Assembly: GCF_000213175.1 (NCBI RefSeq)
Contig: NW_009799103.1
Location: 2,257,833-2,321,832, forward strand
Direction of reading: 5' to 3'
Length of the DNA: 64,000 nt
Origin: Neurospora tetrasperma FGSC 2508
Lineage: Eukaryota > Ascomycota > Sordariomycetes > Sordariales > Sordariaceae
Positions 35,560 to 48,600 of the stretch are shown piece by piece (the first letter of the stretch is position 1; each line of letters starts with the position of its first letter). The notes beneath the pieces are model-generated. The model saw only the letters and a program-made list of their open reading frames with translations. It was not told the DNA's origin and did no database searches. The position numbers were made by a program, and so were the translations under genes.

Positions 35560-36322
35560 TGAGGGAGTAGGCCACGAGGCGACGAAACAGAGTAAGGTAC
35601 TCAGGCTGTCAGGGAATGCGTAATGTCTGGGTCTGGCAAGCCTGTAGCAATCACATCAAAGAAGGGTATTGCTCGTTGATACAAATCAAAGAGTGTGACA
35701 GGCATCACAACCATAGGTATCTATAAGCTGGCAGGGCAAGGAGCAGAGCGGAAAAGTAACGGTGCGCATTCGGAAAGCACCCATATGTGGCAGCAAAGAG
35801 GGCGGAGGTGATCGTAGTCCATCACACAGCAATCCAAGGAGAATTCCGCTTTGCTGACCAAATAAATCGTTCAGCGCGCATTGAAGTTGGTTTGCACACT
35901 GCTCTCCATGTGTCAATTGGTATAATCACCCTTCCATCCATTGCGCCCTTGCCCGTCGTTCACTCCGAGAGGTTGACGAATAGTTCCGGACACCATGCTT
36001 CCCATCCGTTTTGTGACATCTAGCGTTGTCCTTTATATCGTACAGCGTGTCTACTTTGATAATCCTGCACGTATTTACCAACAGCTTGTGCTCGAAATCT
36101 GTTTATGCCTTCTCGACACAATCCTTGACACAAGTCTAGACACCTCGGACCATAACCAACCACCACCCCCCCCCCCTTCTCTCTCCTCCCCCAACGTCAA
36201 CACCATCCTTTAGCAAAAGACACAACTAGTGAGGACGTGCATGAACCGACGTATGTCGGATTGCATCTCGCTCCAATCCTGGTCCCTCGTCTTCGTCACT
36301 CGGCTTGTCCACACTGCGTTCC
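35560..36322. other. Intergenic, convergent 3' ends
   Basis: About 760 bp between the AAA ATPase tail and the mrps17 tail, expected to hold both 3' UTRs. An 11-C run lies at 36166-36176. No other feature seen. Confidence 0.6.
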
Positions 36323-36925
36323 TCAATCAACCCTTTGTAAGCTGATGATCTTCTCGCGCATCGCAATCTCCCTCACGGCGTGGCGGGCCATTCTCTCAGC
36401 AAGCTCAATCGCCTCCTCAGCTGCCTGGATCTTTTCCCGCAGCACCTTGCGCTCCTTCTTGGCCGCCTTTGCCGCGTCCTTGGCGTCCCAGAGCTCATCC
36501 AGTGAAGGGATGGGCGGGCGCTCCTCGATCGGCGTGCCGGCGGGCGCAATGATATGCTTGACCACGTGCCGCTTGGATTTGCTAGTGATAAAGCCGGGCA
36601 TGATGGCGACCACGTCACCGGCACGGAGAGAGTTGTTGGGGTCGTGGACCAGGTATTGTTTTGGGTCGTCGAAGTGCTGGATGGGTGGAAAAGAAAAAAA
36701 GAGAAAGGAAGAAAAGGTTAGCTGACGACTCTCCTACTATGCCCCATGTCTTGGAGAATAGCCGTGGGTTCGCATACACACCTTCTGGAGGAACTTGTTG
36801 AACTTCTGCCCGCCTACCCTGACCTTGACCGTCTTATCAATCAGGCCAGAGGTCACGACGACACCGTGAAGTTCACGGAACATCTTCCGGGAGACTTTCG
36901 TAGCCGCTGCTATCGTCGAGGCCAT
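36323..36925 (-). CDS. MRPS17: Mitochondrial small ribosomal subunit protein bS17m
   Basis: Ribosomal S17-family protein that binds 12S/15S-type rRNA in the mitochondrial small subunit. Exons are 36925-36782 and 36676-36323, phase 0, giving 165 residues. The OB-fold core reads ELHGVVVTSGLIDKTVKVRV and is followed by HFDDPKQYLVHDPNNSLRAG and DVVAIMPGFITSKSKRHVVK. The fungal C-terminal extension is helical and charged (AKDAAKAAKKERKVLREKIQ region), as in fungal Mrps17. Its upstream region lies over the 3' side of ldb17 in the same orientation. Confidence 0.93.
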
Positions 36926-38259
36926 TTTTGCTGACTCTGTTTCCTGTTTCCTTCTTTATTGTTTGGTGGCTGTCTACCCTTTAAGGGTTGATCTCGTATC
37001 CACGGCCTCTGGCAGGGTCCTTCTCGAATGACCTTGAGGACTTGCGGGGCAAAGTTCGGGTGACCGGTCGAATTTGATGCGACGATTCGGCGTTCGGTCG
37101 TTTCGGTGTTTCGGTCCCTTAACACAGTAGTCGCGTGAGGGAAAGATTTGCCGATGTGTGCCCGCAAAGGTCGCTAGTTGCGCGCAGTTCAGAACTTCCG
37201 GACAGAGTCGGGGCAGGATCTGAGGTCGTGTGGGCGGTGGTGATAGAGGTGACACTGCTATGGGCGGGAACACTAGGAGCGAGACAATGCTGCAAGGCAC
37301 AGGCGCGCGGTCGGTCGCCCGAAAAGTAATTGGAGCCGGCCGAGAAAAGACCGGGGTCCGGCTCGGGACGTGGATCCTCGCCGCCCCGCCATCCACTGCA
37401 CCGCCAAGACGGGAGTGGACGGGGAGACGGGCTCGAAACGGGTAGTTTCATTCACCCGGACAATTGACTGCCCCTGCATTCGTCGTCCCATGCCACTTGA
37501 CCTCTCTACTTACTTACCTCTTACACTCATACCGCTGTCCTATTCGAAATCCCGTCTGTCGGCCTTTTTGCAACTCCTCTTTGGTCTTCATTTACTACTC
37601 AGTCCAAGCTGCCCTGCCCTTGTCTTCATGAATGGGAATTGCTTGTATAATCTCAACCTTACTGGGGTCAGCGCTTGGTTGTGGTTAGAATGCTACGGCA
37701 GCCGTTACATTTCATCCTACAAAGGATATACGGAGCCTGTGGCTGCCCGCTTTGCTTCTCTCTGATGAAAATGACACACAACATTCAGATTCCCTTATCC
37801 AACACCTTCTAACATAACCTCCTCTCAACCTCCTCTGATACAACGCCTTACCTAATATCCTTGGCCATTTTAGGAACCAGCGAAATCTCCGCCGTCCAGT
37901 AAGAGTGACAACTGGAATAGTGATCCGCCGGCTAACCCGAGGTGAGTTTGACAAGATACCCCATACAGTGTTCGTCGATATACCCTCGAAGCCTTGCAAG
38001 CCGATCCAAACATGTGACTTGGGCAACCTCGTGTCCCCTCCTCTTGTCCCCCCCCCCCCCCCTCTTTTTTTCTTTGTGCCCCATGCCAGGGCAATTCAGG
38101 GCTCTATCACGTTTTCCTGTGACTCTATCTACAGAATGTCATGTTCGCAAGAATCGCATTGCTGGGGCGAGCCACCTTGGTGTTTGATAGAATGCTCGAC
38201 ATCACAGTAAATCCGGCCCGCAAATCAAGATTCTTGTCAGTTACCGTACAAGGCGCCGA
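36926..38259. other. Intergenic between ldb17 and mrps17
   Basis: About 1.3 kb containing the mrps17 promoter and the ldb17 3' side. A 15-C run followed by T-rich sequence lies at 38048-38062. No gene is supportable; frames such as 37370-37765 show no conserved features. Confidence 0.55.
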
Positions 38260-40141
38260 CTAAGCTACCGGTGTCGACCCAGTTTGGGGTAGCGACTCCG
38301 TCACCGGATGTAATGTCGACAAACTGTTGACAGCCCTGAGTTTGCCGCGCCGTGGAGGGGGGAGCTTGGGGGGCTGCTTTTTGGCCACTGGTCCACTCAC
38401 CTTGCCATCACCAGATACGGCTTCCGCAGCCGAAGCCGCTGTCGGTGATGAGCTGCTAGCAGCAGCAACCCCGTGCTTGTCACCTTGGGCAAATGTGGAA
38501 TTCTCGATCATCCTTGTTGGCGTATGTGGTGGTTGCGGGGAGACCGGCACACCATGGCGATGCTTTGGAACAATAGGAAGCGATTTCTGGGCCCTCAGCC
38601 GTCTTGCCGGCGGTGGTGACGGCTTTCGACGGCCTGCTGCTTTATGCCCTTCGGTGGTACTCGATACCGAGAGATTCGAGGTTGTAGTTTCTGGCGTATC
38701 ACTCGCGGGACTGACGGCGATTATTGACCTCACGGTGTCTTCCGCATCCTCCTGTTCATGCCTGAGCTCACGAGCGAGATTTGATTTTCTGCTTGGTGTT
38801 TCTATACCTGGCTTCTCGTGGACGTTTGCAATGACGCTAACGGTACTACCGTTTTGCGCCTGCGTGAGGCTCTTCATGGGAACAGGACTCAAGACGCCCT
38901 CATCGTCCACTAGCCATGGAATATTTGCGACACGCTCAACCAAGCGGAGGGTAGTTGGCTCGGGCGGTAGGAAGTGCGCACTTCCTGAGCCACGAAGTAT
39001 TTCAAGCAAGCTAAGAATTTGATCGCGCTTGTAATGTGGCGGCTGGCTGAGCTGGGTGTGCGATAATAATGGAGCGAGAACGCGCAGATATGTGTGTCTC
39101 AAGGTATTCATTTCCACTGGCAAGTCGAGCAGATTACGAATGATGACGTCAAGAAGGACGCGCAAGTCGTTGGTGTAAAAGTATTCATATGTCGCCTTGG
39201 TGGTGAATAACAGATACAGCAGCTTCAATATTATCAGCTGGAGTGATGTTTCGGTTGCTCGATTTAGAAGCAAGATAATGTTTTCGCCAAAAGTTCGGAA
39301 AGACGGGCCATGGAGGCTGAGGACTTTGACGACTCGGTTTGTGATATGAGTAACAGGCGCAGTTGGGTCAACAGCTCCGGATGCTGACGCAACCATGTAT
39401 TGCTCGTTCATGACCAGCTTACCCATGGCCAACGTTAGTGGTTAGGTCGTAAAGCGGATTTGGGGCACAACAACATACCAGGACACGAATAACGGCGTAA
39501 TGGTACGGATCGTCCACGTCGTCAGAGAAGGCCTCGATAAGTTGGAAGAGGTAAATGACGAATTCGTCTTCTACCTGAGCCAAGTCTTGATGCGGCAACT
39601 TTTCGATGCGAGACATCTCGTACATCAACTCGAGAAGTAGTCGGTGAAGACGGCCATCGTGCGCGCCGCAACTCTTGATGAGCTCGAGCAGTCGCAAAAA
39701 ACATCCTTCGTTGACCATGCGCCGGAATGTCTCTTCCTCGGCACGGCCATCTAGCAGGAGGAAGTTGGAAATGACATGCAACGGCCCGTACTCGTCCTCC
39801 TGCAATAGGCTGTATATGATCTGGGTACGGACATAGTCGGCGTTCTGTCTGAAGATGCTGCTAAGTCGGAGCTGTTGGGAACAAGTCGCAATGTCGTCTT
39901 CATCGTCGAGATAGCGGTCCCGGCCGGTCGCGACCAGTTCAAGCCATGATCGCAGAACGTCGTCGAGGGACTCGGGGGTAGGGCAGGGGGCGGAAAGGAT
40001 GCTGTTCAGGGCTGCGAAAGGTATTTGTTCAGCAATTGAAACAAGCGCACCACAAAAGGGGAGGGCCATTCAGCAAGCTTGCTCACCGTGCCAAAACTGC
40101 TGCTCGTTCTCAACAGGCTCAGTGACCTCGAGGTCCGCCAT
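38260..40141 (-). CDS. LDB17: Ldb17/SPIN90 (Dip1) family actin regulator
   Basis: Armadillo-like leucine-rich protein that activates Arp2/3 to make seed actin filaments at endocytic sites (yeast Ldb17, fission yeast Dip1, human SPIN90). Exons are 40141-40087, 40011-39479 and 39417-38260, closing in phase to 581 residues. The start gives [20 protein letters not shown]. The helical domain includes [60 protein letters not shown] and [20 protein letters not shown]. After about residue 370 the tail is disordered and ends with polyproline motifs ([14 protein letters not shown]) suited to SH3 partners. Intron donors are GTGAGC and GTATGT. Confidence 0.92.
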
Positions 40142-41387
40142 GTTCTCAAGCGAGCAGCACCAATGTTGTCCTCGCGACCAATGAACTGGGCATCACGAAA
40201 GGCGGCGTGCTGGTATCGCATAGGCAATGTGTACCTTTGCCGACCTAATCCGCCGCGTTGGATCTACTGGGTTATCGAGGCTGCGCGGGAGGATGTCGTT
40301 ACTTGGGAAGAAAACGGGCAGTCAAATGCGGCGGATTTAGGGAGAGGCCTGCTCGGTATAGTTCTAGGGTGCAGTCCATGCAAGGCTGTGGGGAGTTCCG
40401 TACTTAAAGTTGTACACTAGTGTCCCCCCAGTAGTGACATCGGGGTTGTGGGGGCTGCCTTACCTACCTTAGATAGTACATACCACCTGCACACGTGGAG
40501 AGGTCTCTACGCCACTCGCCTTCCATCTCCAAGTACATATGTACCTACACTCCTGCACACGTCTGAAGGTGGGTAGACCGTCCCTCCAAGTACTTGTGAT
40601 GCAAGACTGTCACTCAAAAAGGTGTACGGCAGGCAATGCAGCGATGTACCTCTACCGTACGGCACATGTATGTATATTGCAGTCCCAGGCGGCAGCAGAA
40701 CCTACCAAGTAGGTTGGTAACATAGACCCCAACCTGCAAAAGAGCAAGTGGGGCCTTTCTGTAGGCCATCATTCCATACCTCTACCATCTAAACTTGGTA
40801 CCCCCACGCCGGCAGTGTTCACGACTGAAGCTTTAACCACTTCAATATCATATATTCAACGAACTAGGCCAGTTGGGCCGGCAGACAAGTGGTCGGGTTG
40901 ATTCCGTTGCCCTAATACATCAACAGTCCATGCCTCCGAAACGTCCTCAAGCAGGTCTTTTTGACTCTATAACATATGTGTCTGCCAACATCTCAACTTT
41001 TGACGGAGCTTAAGGTCCACAACCCACGAACTTTACACTTCACCGCAGTGTCACCTTACATCTAAAAACCTCTTAACGCCCCAGGCTTCGTGGGCAGGTG
41101 GATACCATGAGATCGGCTATTCAGTGTTCATGGTTGTCAACGTTCGGGCCACGCAGCATGCGGAGAGGTGAAAACCCTCATTTGGCGTGAACCCGTGGGG
41201 GTGCCAATATGCTCAAGCTATGGCTCCATTCCTTGTTATCCTGTCCATCTTACACCCGAAGCCTCCAGCATTGGGCCCCCAAGTCGTGGTGCGTCGATGG
41301 TGAAGGGAAGGACAGGCACCAAAGGGGTTGTGATGGCGGCGCACTGCTGCTCCCAGCAACGGCTCGGACAGTCTTTGACTACCAGAT
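40142..41387. other. Intergenic between naa30 and ldb17
   Basis: About 1.2 kb holding the ldb17 promoter and the naa30 3' side. Scattered TACCTACC and TAGTGT motifs occur at 40400-40720. I see no gene. Confidence 0.55.
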
Positions 41388-42073
41388 TCATCGAAGCGCA
41401 ATGTCTCGGTCGTCAAGGGCGTAGTCGTATGTCGCATCCGCATCGACAGATCTGAGGAGGAGGACCAATCTATATGCGCTGTTTCCGTTCAGATAATAAC
41501 GGTGAAGCTTTTTGGAGCGGACGAAGCCCAGGCGCTCGTAAAGTCTCATGGCCGGGATGTTGGTCTCTTCTGTCTCCAAGACGATCTCGTCGGCGTCTCG
41601 CTGAGCCATGGCGTCGATGGCTCTCCTAACCAGTTCTGTCGCAATTCCGTGTCCGCGATGTTGAGAAGAGACGGCAAGCATAGCAATGTATCCGCGAAGA
41701 GTGGGCGGGGAGTGAGAAGCGTGCGGTTCGAGTTTGCAGATGATCACGCCTATAAGAGAAGAGTCGACTGGGTGCAAGGCCTGTTGGGTTTGTTGAGCGG
41801 TCAGCTCACCTGGCCCCATGCCCATACGCAAGCCTGAACAGGTTGAGAACGTCCACATACCATAAAACACAAGTGGCCCCATTGGTAAAGAAAGTACCGA
41901 TATACATATATGCTGTAGGGCTCGCTTAGGTCTTTTGATATCAGCGCGCGGATAGCTGGGAGGTATTCTGCCTCCAGCTTATGCTCATATTTGATGTACT
42001 GAAGCTCTTCTAGAAGCTCTTCGACACGCGGTACTTCCGTTCCTACTATCGCCTTTTCGGTTGTGGTTTCCAT
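41388..42073 (-). CDS. NAA30: NatC catalytic subunit, N-alpha-acetyltransferase Naa30 (Mak3)
   Basis: GNAT enzyme that acetylates nascent proteins beginning Met-hydrophobic, working with Naa35 and Naa38 on the ribosome. Exons are 42073-41861 and 41780-41388, phase 0, giving 201 residues. SEPYSIYVYRYFLYQWGHLC is the family start. The acetyl-CoA loop is QHRGHGIA, inside AMLAVSSQHRGHGIATELV. DADEIVLETEETNIPAMRLY, YERLGFVRSKKLHRYYLNG and SAYRLVLLL complete the fold. The intron (41781-41860) was placed so that CFM runs into ALHPVDSSLIGVIICKLEPH. It has a GTATGT donor, a CTGAC branch site and a CAACAG end. An alternative CAG inside the intron would break the frame. Confidence 0.94.
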
Positions 42074-43106
42074 GTCGATAAGAAGCTGGATCCGAAACGT
42101 TTTTTGCTGCGTTCGAGAAGACGAAAGGGGGGCACGCGGCTGGATTAAGATGGAGAATATGCTGTTCAGAAGTCCATACCTGGTTCTGTCTCAGCTGGGC
42201 GAGCTGGGGTGGTTAGGTAGTACGGAGGGGCAGCTCTGATTTCACATGTCTTTCTGCATGAGAGTCGACTGTAGTGAACTTACTGTGCAGTAAATAGGCC
42301 AGTTGCGTGTCAACATCTCCCTTGTAAGTGGATAGCCTATTTATCACAGACACCCCATCACTCGAAGCCATCCATTTTAAACATTTTTACTTAGTCCGCC
42401 CACACCTGTTCCTCCCATGCTTAATTCTCCGGCCTCACGTCAGTGTCATGCCGCCCCGGCTCAGGGCTGTCTTCGGGAGACCTTGGATGTGTCGGATAAA
42501 TACCTCTACGCATCCCGTCACTCTTCTGTTGACGGCACTAGCGCCGTTAATGCAGGCTTTCGTGTCAACCTCCCAAGTGTAAGCGACAGCCAAGCCCGGT
42601 TCGAGCCCGGGGCACGCAACTTTTTGAAGGTAGGCGCGGATTAACGTTCTGGTACGCTACTTCCGTTAATACATTCTGCATTGTATTCTAGTAGCTCACA
42701 CATCCTGCATTGATATTCCCTCGACTCCTGTCGTGAGGTGCGAAATCGCAGCTTCGACTCATCCGGAGGGCGAGATCGCCGATGACCCAAGTGATCCATA
42801 TACCAAGCGTGGTGCCACACTCCCCGCTCCAGCCCTACGACCGTAGCGTCACCGGAGGCGGCGCCAAACAGCCAGCCCACTATCAGAACCCGATACGTAC
42901 ACTACATCACGCAATTCGAGCAGGCCCGCCAGTTCAAAACATCACGCCCGCCCCTTCCGGTGACCGGCTCGCTTATTTGACCGGTCTGACAGCCCGGCTC
43001 ATCCGCACTTGCTCCAGCTTGATTTTCTTTTGCCCTCCGATAATCTATCTTCCTCGCGCTGTAACGGCAACTTACGGCGGCGGCAACAGCCACGGCATCC
43101 TGAGAA
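42074..43106. other. Divergent promoter region of naa30 and lro1
   Basis: About 1.0 kb between two divergent start codons. A T-arm-like stem-loop sits at 42595-42611, but no tRNA can be built around it. No gene is visible. Confidence 0.6.
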
Positions 43107-45083
43107 ATGGCGACAACTGTTCGGCGCAGGCTGGTCGGCAAAGACATCGAATGCGAGATTGCGTCGGAAACTGCCTCCGAGACCGCAACATCCCGCGAGC
43201 CGAGTCCCGATAATCAGCAGCGTGAAGTCACTTCCACCTTCAAGGTTATACACAAACGTCCCAAGACCCGAAAGCGCAAGACGACAGCAATATTCCTGTT
43301 GGGGAGTCTGTTTGGGATTATAGCAGCTGGCTTCTTTGCTAAAAGCAATGATCTGATCGATATTCCTCTCCCCGAGCTCAAGGAGCTCAGTGTGGACAGC
43401 TTGTTCGAGGTATTGCCTGCCGGCTTTGTCAAAGAGATGCGTGACCTGATGGTGAGTGGAAACAATAGCGCATATGGAGCTTTGCTGTTGTTGACGCATC
43501 TGACCTTACCTGCCGGCCTCTAGAACGGCGAACGAGACTTGATAGAGAGCGATGATGCCTTCTCGGTAGGCATGAAGATGCGCGCCGAAGGCCTATCGGC
43601 CGACCACCCTATAGTCATGATCCCCGGGGTCATCTCTACAGGTCTAGAATCATGGAGCACGTCTGAGCTGTCGTTGCCTTATTTTCGGAAGCGGCTTTGG
43701 GGAAGCTGGACCATGATGCGAGCTCTTGTCATGGATAAAGAGGCGTGGAAGAGGCACATCATGCTCGACAAGACAACCGGATTAGATCCCCCGGGTATCA
43801 AGCTACGCGCCGCCCAGGGTTTCGATGCAACCGACTTTTTTATCACGGGTTACTGGATATGGAATAAGATCCTCGAGAATCTAGCATCTCTTGGCTACGA
43901 CCCAACCAACTCATACACAGCGGCTTACGACTGGCGATTAGCATATGCAAACCTCGAGGTGCGCGATCACTACTTTTCCAGGCTCAAGTCTTACATTGAG
44001 CAAGCCGTGTTCATACACAAGAAGAAGGTGGTTTTGACTTCTCACAGCATGGGCAGTCAGGTTCTGTTCTACTTCTTTCACTGGGTTGCTTCCGAGAAAG
44101 GCGGCCAGGGCGGCCAAGACTGGGTGGAAAGACATGTTGATTCATGGATCAATATCAGTGGATGCATGCTGGGAGCTGTTAAAGATGTAACAGCGATCCT
44201 TTCCGGTGAAATGCGGGATACGGCGCAGATGAATGCATTCGCGGTTTACGGTCTCGAGAAATTCCTTAGCAAGGAGGAACGCGCCGAGATATTCCGTGCT
44301 ATGCCTGGAATATCATCCATGCTTCCCATGGGCGGTAACGCTGTCTGGGGAGAATTGGATTGGGCTCCAGATGACCAGCCAGGCCAAGGGCATAGCTATG
44401 GATCGTTGCTGAATTTCCGCGCCGGGCAAAATGTATCAACAACACCGGACAGGAATTTTACGATCGAAGACGCGATGGACTATATACTTGACACAACCGA
44501 TGACTGGTACCGCGATCAAGTGAAAGGCAGTTACTCTCACGGGGTGGCGAAGACGAGGGCGGAAGTGGAGGCTAACGAGAATGACCCTCGGAAATGGATC
44601 AACCCTCTAGAGACACGACTACCATTGGCACCAAGCCTCAAGGTCTACTGTTTCTATGGTGTAGGGAAGCCGACGGAGCGAGCCTACTTCTATCGGGCGC
44701 CGGATCCGGGAACGACAACGCATCTTAAGATGACGATTGATACGACTTTGACTCAGGGGCACATTGACCACGGTGTGATCTTGGGCGAAGGCGATGGCAC
44801 AGTGAACCTTATGAGTCTGGGGTACATGTGCAATAAGGGGTGGAAAATGAAGAGATACAATCCTGCGGGCTTAAAAATAACCGTGGTCGAGATGCCGCAT
44901 GAACCAGAACGGTTCAATCCGAGAGGAGGGCCGAATACGGCGGATCACGTGGATATTCTAGGAAGACAGAATCTAAATGAGTACATTCTTAGAGTGGCGG
45001 CAGGTCAAGGCGATACAATCGAGGATTTTATTGCTAGTAATATTCTTGAATATGTGGAAAAGGTTAAAATTTATGAAGAATGA
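43107..45083 (+). CDS. LRO1: Phospholipid:diacylglycerol acyltransferase Lro1 (PDAT)
   Basis: Transfers an acyl chain from a phospholipid to diacylglycerol, making triacylglycerol at the ER and inner nuclear membrane. Exons are 43107-43451 and 43524-45083, phase 0, giving 634 residues (yeast Lro1 is 661). A basic cytosolic or nucleoplasmic N-terminus ends in KRPKTRKRK. One membrane segment follows, AIFLLGSLFGIIAAGFF (residues about 61-77), then a lumenal LCAT-like hydrolase domain. Visible motifs: the oxyanion/lid region HPIVMIPGVISTGLESW, YDWRLAY, the nucleophile in LTSHSMGSQVLFYFF (Ser about residue 290), GEGDGTVNLMSLGYMC with the catalytic Asp, and TADHVDILG with the catalytic His. Complete and intact. 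Confidence 0.96.
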
Positions 45084-46005
45084 TTAAATATAGTACGTAG
45101 ATACTTGATAGTATGATTAATTATACATGTATTTTTGAGTTATTATATATTATACTTTTAAGAATTAAAACTTGAATTAACAAACAAATTAGTCCACATT
45201 ATATACAACGTAACTCCGTGATAGCATATGCTCTTAGTACAAGTCTATGTTCCCCCCTTTCGAACATGCATATACAGACACACACATTATAGTATCATCT
45301 ATCCCGGCGGTAGTCAAGTGGAGACTAAAGCTAAGATCGGCTCTTCCCAGTTTCCACCATGCGGTTCTACCCCCAACTTACACTACACGTATCTATATAT
45401 GGCTCAGTACCATAAGGTACAAAGTCACCTGCAGGGTAAGCGATAGTAGTGATACATGGATGACGATACATGTAATCAGGGAAGAAGGTACCTATCCGAC
45501 CTCATCAGCCATCCATCTTGCAATCTCGGGGTGTGGACTTCTCAGTGGGTAATCAACACTGGCCTTTCAGAGATCCATCTCCAGGGTCCCGACCTTCTTC
45601 CGGTCAGTACGCAGACCGGCGTGTTAGACGTTCATTCCGCATGTTTCTGTCCTGTCAATTTCCTCTGCACTAGCTCCATGCAATTCCCCAGAGCTGCAGG
45701 CCAAGCTCCCCTTCATCCCATTCATCCCTTTGCCTACCTGAGTTCTACATCGAATACCGCAAACAAATAGGAAAGACTTCACTTCCACACCTCACTTACG
45801 ACAGAGAATTTTGTCCTCTCACTCTGTTAGGTTTTCAATCCGGGTACCTCCAAGGCTTCGAGCCGACTTTCACGGCATCTAGCCCATCTCGTTCGTATCG
45901 CGGCGGTCTGCCTGTGCTGGCATAGTAACTGGGTTCGAAAGGTGGCATTCCCGCCTCCTTGGTTCTGCCGGCTCCTCGAGTGAATAGAAGCCTCCAGGCA
46001 CAACA
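45084..46005. other. Intergenic between lro1 and the metalloprotease gene
   Basis: About 0.9 kb. The first 120 bp after the lro1 stop is very AT-rich and is probably the 3' UTR and poly(A) region. The remainder is the upstream region of the next gene. Nothing else seen. Confidence 0.6.
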
Positions 46006-48600
46006 ATGTCTCCATCGTTCCTAAACTTCAAGGAGATTCGCCGGCGATCGCGAAACAATTTCAAGACGGAACGCTCGACCGACGGCTCGAGTGAAGCAAG
46101 CAATGGCACTGCGCACACCACCGGCTCCTTGACTCCTCCGTCCTTCTCCTCCCACCAGTCGGACCCGGCTCTCAATATCCACGTTAACAACCACCAGTCA
46201 ACATCTCCAATTCCTCCTGCTACTGCCCCTTCGCGCCCGGCGCCACATCCGTACACGGGAAACCCAAACAGACATAGTGTTTCGGGTATGACAGGTCTAG
46301 GATCGCCAACGCCAAACGGCAGGGGCCCCAATTTGCCCGTCTCGCAATACTCTCCACGCATCACCAGTATTCAAGACAACTCATGGGTGAGTTGGAGTTG
46401 ATTGTGCCTGGCCACTTCCTCACCGCTTGCCTTGATTAACCAAACCATCACAGGTCTACCAAAAGGTCCTACTTGTTTACGGTACCGTTGGGGAGCCTTC
46501 TCAGCAATCCCTTGACGGGACCGTGACTGTCAGCCGACTTGATGACAGCTTCCCCCCTCTCAGCTGGCCCGTATGCGACTCCCAGTTCAAGGCTCTAGTC
46601 TACATGAACCCCGGCGCAAACCGACTACGCTTCGATTTTGCCAGCCCGAAACTCGCTAACAGCGGATCAACGAATCCCATTCACGCCTCCTATCTAACAA
46701 TACATATGCTTCCAGCGACCAACGCCCCTCCTCTCCAACTCGCCATTTTGCTCGCCAGGGATTCTCCCGCTACATATGATGCCGTTCCAGCCAGGATCGA
46801 GCGAGAAGGAAACGGTCTGGAGACGGCAGTTCGAAAGTTCCGCATGGCTGCGTATCTGTGGCAGGCATTTACGGCAGAACAGATGTGGCGCAACAAGTTT
46901 GGTCGTCGCGTGTTTCGGCTCGAAGAGGAGTGGACTACGGGCTCGGCAAACCAGAGGGATAGAGAGCAGGGGACACTACGGTCTGAAGCACGCATCCACA
47001 TTATCAGGACGAACCATACCCTAGCAGAGCTCCGCGACATGAATAAGGCGCAGCAAAACAAAGATGCCAACCAAAAGGATGCTCTGTTTGGCATTGCTGT
47101 AGATGCGGTCAAAGACCACTTCAAGCCGCTTCCGGGACAGAAACTCTACGTTTCTGTCTTGTTGCTAGACTCACACTGGGATACGACTCTGAAAACCGTT
47201 ACCGCGCACGCCGCGCTCGGAGGGGGGGTCGGCAATCTGCAACTTGCCATTTTCGGGTCACACTGCCTGCAAAGCTACCCGACAAGCTTCGAAGAAGTGG
47301 TCCCGGCATTCAGTGATTGTACGCCTACAGATACGAATTATGTTGCCAACGATTGCAATGAGGCTGGGAGCTCGTGGGAGGCAGCTAATATCGGCATTGG
47401 AGCTCATCTGCACGAGACAGGTCATTTGTTCGGCCTGCCTCACCGCGAAAGTGGCGTCATGTTGAGGGACTATGTGAAGCTTAATCGCACTTTTATGGTT
47501 CGTGAAGCATATTCGACACGCACGCGCTCCAAAGGTGGTCCGGTATCACAGGAAGATGAATGTACCTGGCACCGTCTGGACTGCCTCAGGTTTCGGAGCC
47601 ATCCATGTTTTCGATTGCCCAACGACTCAGTTCCAAGCCCGGATGACAGCGTACAGGCATGGCCTGTGGGAGGAGGCGAAGTAATGATAACGGCCGCCTC
47701 AGGGATAATGTACGTCGAGATCTTTGGAGAAGATGACGATGTTTGTCACAAATGGATCGAATATCTCGGCGAAGGCGCTAGCGGTAATGGATCGGGCATC
47801 CAACGTCAGATCACACTCAATGAGCAGGAACTACGCAAGGAACTGGCCGAGGACAAAAGGAAGCGGAGATTGAAGGTTAGTGTCCGATCACATGGCGGTG
47901 GTTCTTTGGATATCGAAGATTTCCGTCAGTTGTGCTCCAAGCAATCGAGCTTTAAGCTTCCCATGGGCTTGGTACCAGGAGTACCCATTTTGGCACAGAC
48001 AGCGTATCGCGGTAAGACATTGGGAGCATCCAAATTGGAAGGAAGCGAGCCCTATGAAGTTGTGTTCACAAGTGCAGTGAAACAAGGCATAGTTCTCTCG
48101 AGGATTATTGTTTACCATGGGATGGCCTTGGATGGTTTGGAGTTTGTGTATGATGATAGTTCAACGCAACTTTTTGGGAAAAAAGGGGGGAAAGCAGGGG
48201 GTGACGTTTTTGAAATGGGTAAGTACGATGCTGAAGTCAGCCAACACTGTTCATTGATATACTGACTGATGCCAGATATCCGTCGGGGCGAATACGTTAC
48301 CGGTTTTTATGTCAGAGCCGGCTTCTGGATCGATGGCATCCAAATTTTCACAAGCTCGGGGAGGAAATCACCAGTCTACGGCAAGCCAAATGGTGGCTCT
48401 GGGTACGTCGTGTGCGACCGGCAAACCTATTCATTCTATTCTCCAAACACAAGAAAAAGTCATGCTAATCAAATTCGCTGCTGTACAGCCATACACTAAT
48501 ACCCCCAAGGGGTTTCAATATTGTGGGGGTAACTGGGTCATGCGGCGCTTGGGTTGACGGGTTTTCTGTTGTCATCAGCAAACTGCCTTTGTCGCTTTGA
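46006..48600 (+). CDS. Zinc metalloprotease with C-terminal jacalin-like lectin domain
   Basis: Homolog of the putative fungal metallopeptidase family that includes yeast YIL108W. Exons are 46006-46386, 46454-48218, 48276-48402 and 48489-48600, closing in phase to 794 residues. A disordered Ser/Pro-rich N-terminus (about 127 residues) precedes a beta-rich domain (VYQKVLLVYGTVGE onward). The catalytic region has HETGHLFGLPH at about residues 447-457, a zinc-binding HExxHxxGxxH signature. From about residue 635 a jacalin-like beta-prism follows (GKTLGASKLEGSEPYEVVF, ISRIIVYHGMALDGLEF-type strands, GSGHTLIPPRGFNIVGVTGS, CGAWVDGFSVVIS). There is no signal peptide, so it is probably cytosolic. Substrates are unknown. 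The three small 3' exons were placed to keep the lectin fold continuous. Confidence 0.9.

Noticed and set aside
42595-42620. tRNA T-arm-like stem-loop: CCCGG, loop TTCGAGC, CCGGG, followed by a T run
   Set aside because: No matching 5' acceptor strand, D-arm or anticodon arm can be found upstream at any usual length, and there is no A-box. Probably chance or a very old relic.
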